From the NCBI GenBank assembly GCA_021202245.1, contig JAJQDK010000064.1, positions 1 to 16,202 of the forward strand: a stretch of 16,202 nt of DNA, read 5' to 3'. The notes under the pieces are model-generated. The model worked only from the letters and a program-made list of their open reading frames with translations. It had not been told where the DNA came from and made no database searches. Position numbers and translations under genes: made by a program. Origin of the DNA: Clostridiales bacterium (GTDB lineage Bacteria; Bacillota; Clostridia; Oscillospirales; Acutalibacteraceae). Below, one piece after another: positions 14,715 through 16,202 of this stretch. How positions within the stretch are numbered: position 1 is the first letter of the stretch; every line of letters starts with the position of its first letter.

Positions 14715-15668
14715 TCAAATAAGTCCCAGGTTCTGCTTCCAGATTAAAATTCTCTTGACCGACTGATTTACCTGCTCCTCGGAAATCTCGCCGTTTTGCA
14801 CCGCCTCAAGCACCGCCGGATATTGAACGTCAACATCGGTGCAGCACAAAACATCGTTTCCGCATTTTGCCGCAAATACGGCTGCGCTGTCCTCACCGGT
14901 GTAGTCGGTGATAGCGTCCATTGACAAATCGTCCGTCATAATTACCCCGTCAAAATTCAGCTCATCTCTGATTATATTATGTACGTTTTCCGAGAGAGAT
15001 GCAGGGTATTCGCTATCCATACAGGTTACTATGTTGTGGGCAGCAAGAATACAGTCGGCGCCTGCGGCAATTCCCGATTCAAAGGGTTTAAAGTCATTTT
15101 CCTCAAATTCGGAATAGTCACGGTCGTCATAGGCGATGCCGGTGTGGGTGTCGGTGTTGTTGCCGTAGCCAGGGAAATGCTTTAATACCGTGCCGAGCTG
15201 CTTTGACTTTGTTATCTCAACATATGTAGTAACAAACTTGCACTCATTGTCAACATTGCTGCTGAAGGAACGGTAATACATAAAGGCATCGGGGTCGGAG
15301 GTGATGTCGCAGTCGGGCGCCATATTTACGTTAATGCCCAGCGAGAGGAGCAAATCAGCCTTTTCCTCGGCATCCTCCTCTATTGCATCCCATCCGCCTT
15401 CTGCGTAGGTGTCGCTCGGAGACAAAAACGGAGTGCTTCTGAGATTGGGATTGCTGCTGACACGCACTACCGTGCCGCCCTCCTCGTCAACACCGATTAA
15501 AAGCGGAATATCGGCTTCCTGCTGATAGCTTGCAATGTCAGAAATAACCTCGTCGCTTGTCTTGCCGTCAAAATCTCTGCTGAACAGGATATAACCGCCG
15601 AGATGATATTTTGAAACGGTTTCCGCAGCATCGGTTTCGGGGCATCTGACATAAAACATCTGTCCCAC
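14715..15668 (-). CDS. nagZ: Glycoside hydrolase family 3, NagZ-type beta-N-acetylhexosaminidase (main part)
   Basis: The 317-residue frame carries nearly all of a GH3 TIM-barrel: GVDEEGGTVVRV (59-70), the NagZ signature KHFPGYG (163-169) with the catalytic Asp-His pair DTH (173-175), and the nucleophile region MTDDLSMDA (D246). NagZ enzymes remove N-acetylglucosamine from muropeptides in peptidoglycan turnover. The frame opens with a GTG at 15668 directly after an in-frame TAG. Upstream in the same frame (15669-15917) lie the signal peptide and the conserved start of the domain (MSVEE before VGQMF). Either the gene carries a nonsense mutation (likely AAG Lys to TAG), or translation restarts at GTG, where GAGG lies 5 nt upstream, giving an enzyme with no export signal. 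I judge the fold intact but the gene split. Confidence 0.85.
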   Translation of the reverse strand: MGQMFYVRCPETDAAETVSKYHLGGYILFSRDFDGKTSDEVISDIASYQQEADIPLLIGVDEEGGTVVRVSSNPNLRSTPFLSPSDTYAEGGWDAIEEDAEEKADLLLSLGINVNMAPDCDITSDPDAFMYYRSFSSNVDNECKFVTTYVEITKSKQLGTVLKHFPGYGNNTDTHTGIAYDDRDYSEFEENDFKPFESGIAAGADCILAAHNIVTCMDSEYPASLSENVHNIIRDELNFDGVIMTDDLSMDAITDYTGEDSAAVFAAKCGNDVLCCTDVDVQYPAVLEAVQNGEISEEQVNQSVKRILIWKQNLGLI

Positions 15669-15917
15669 CTATTCCTCAACGCTCATATACTCAATCATTA
15701 CTTCAATTTCTTCATAATTTGCTGTTGTTTCCGCCTCGGTTTCGGCAGCGGACGTCTGTCCGAGAGTGGATTCGGCCGCTGTCTCTTCAGCATCCTCCGA
15801 CTGCTCGGTGCCTGTTGAATAAGGCTCGGGCTCAGATTCTGAGCTGCCGCCCGAACACGCAGTGCAGCCGAATATAAGCGATAAAACCAATACGGATAAT
15901 AAAATTTTGATTTTCAT
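15669..15917 (-). pseudogene. Lipoprotein signal and N-terminal part of the split GH3 gene
   Basis: This 82-residue frame starts at an ATG with GGGAG 6 nt upstream. It encodes a lipoprotein-type signal (MKIKILLSVLVLSLIFGC-TACSGG), an acidic Ser/Thr/Glu-rich linker, and then YEEIEVMIEYMSVEE. That last part is the normal beginning of a GH3/NagZ domain, and the domain continues in the same frame after the TAG at 15669-15671. Other Firmicutes NagZ proteins are single lipoproteins, so this is best read as the front of a broken gene. A working small lipoprotein with coupled restart is the alternative. An ATG at 15947 is a less likely start because its GGAGG is too close. Confidence 0.75.
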
Positions 15918-15996
15918 TTTGTTCTCCCTTTTGCAAATTTTGTACATATACCTCCGCAAGCCGTACTGTGTGCAGATAAAAGCTTGCTGCACGGTC

Positions 15997-16025
15997 ATTA
16001 TAACATAAACAGAAAAATACGGCAA
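15997..16025 (-). promoter_or_regulatory. Sigma-A promoter of the split GH3 gene
   Basis: On the minus strand TTGCCG (16025-16020) and TATAAT (16002-15997) are 17 bases apart, with TG one base upstream of the -10. The start near 15990 gives a leader of about 70 nt. An intact promoter means the split gene is probably still transcribed. Confidence 0.65.
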
Positions 16026-16072
16026 GTCAGGAAATTTAGACTAAAACGGTGAAATTACCAACAGAGGATACG

Positions 16073-16105
16073 AAAGGCACCCCCGAACGAATCGAGGGTG
16101 CCTTT
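16073..16105 (-). terminator. Hairpin terminator of the gene at the right edge
   Basis: AAAGGCACCC (16073-16082) pairs with GGGTGCCTTT (16096-16105), and on the minus strand the stem extends inward to about 14 bp with a short loop. The U-tract is short (TTT). It lies 50 nt beyond the stop of the partial gene and just upstream of the GH3 promoter. A smaller hairpin, GGCTT-AAC-AAGCC, sits at 16111-16123. Confidence 0.55.
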
Positions 16106-16154
16106 GTGACGGCTTAACAAGCCTGTGGTGTTAATTCTTTGATTCAAGCTTTAA

Positions 16155-16202
16155 TCAGCCTTTATTTTTCTTTTGACGGTAGGCTAAGGTGCCTGCAAAT
16201 GC
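16155..16202 (-). CDS. C-terminal end of an unknown protein (partial)
   Basis: Only 15 residues and the stop are in the window: AFAGTLAYRQKKNKG. A hydrophobic run followed by a basic tail suggests a membrane-anchored protein ending in the cytoplasm. The hairpin at 16073-16105 fits as its terminator. The family cannot be judged. Confidence 0.4.
   Translation of the reverse strand, partial: AFAGTLAYRQKKNKG

Noticed and set aside
15669..15671. Recoded TAG (for example pyrrolysine or a reassigned stop)
   Set aside because: TAG is used as a normal stop in holA and the CmpB-like gene in this window, so reassignment is unlikely; a mutation or restart is simpler.

Overview
The window looks like chromosome of a gut-type Gram-positive anaerobe of the class Clostridia, most likely the Ruminococcus/Oscillospiraceae group. 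This is inferred from the gene content: a dockerin-bearing secreted CotH-kinase protein with a starch-binding-like module, a Toprim-DUF4093 protein next to holA and comEC, and Gram-positive forms of rpmF, plsY and a lipoprotein-type GH3. Short GTAG-footed hairpin repeats also fill the gaps. Every gene I can support is on the minus strand, so the biological reading direction is right to left.

Right part (about 7.1-16.2 kb): a housekeeping block. From right to left it holds the C-terminal end of an unknown gene and its hairpin; a GH3/NagZ-type gene split by an in-frame TAG; an operon of a YceD (DUF177) protein and ribosomal protein L32 with a near-perfect sigma-A promoter and a terminator; der-plsY (ribosome-assembly GTPase, glycerol-3-phosphate acyltransferase) behind its own promoter; and a four-gene unit of HIT protein, comEC, holA and Toprim-DUF4093 behind another promoter. 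Starts and stops within these units overlap or abut (1-nt overlap der/plsY, 17-nt overlap comEC/holA, 0-nt junction holA/Toprim), which points to translational coupling.

Middle (about 4.4-7.15 kb): mostly non-coding. One small membrane-protein gene (putative ABC-transporter type IV/CmpB-like family) sits in a dense mosaic of hairpin repeats. Many hairpins have the tetranucleotide GTAG at the 5' foot, as in bacterial REP elements. The scaffold around the hairpins is conserved while the stem sequences are exchanged. A strong promoter (TTGAAA-17-TATAAT) fires leftward from an AT-rich patch with no gene directly downstream.

Left part (about 0.2-4.4 kb): a 1416-residue secreted protein with signal peptide, starch-binding-like modules, a CotH kinase domain, Ig-like repeats and a C-terminal dockerin whose first half has lost its calcium loop. 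Near-identical repeat elements in direct orientation lie on both sides of this gene.

The strongest points for follow-up are the GTAG-foot hairpin mosaic, the amber codon inside the GH3 gene, the terminator that runs straight into the ATG of the CmpB-like gene, and the orphan promoter.
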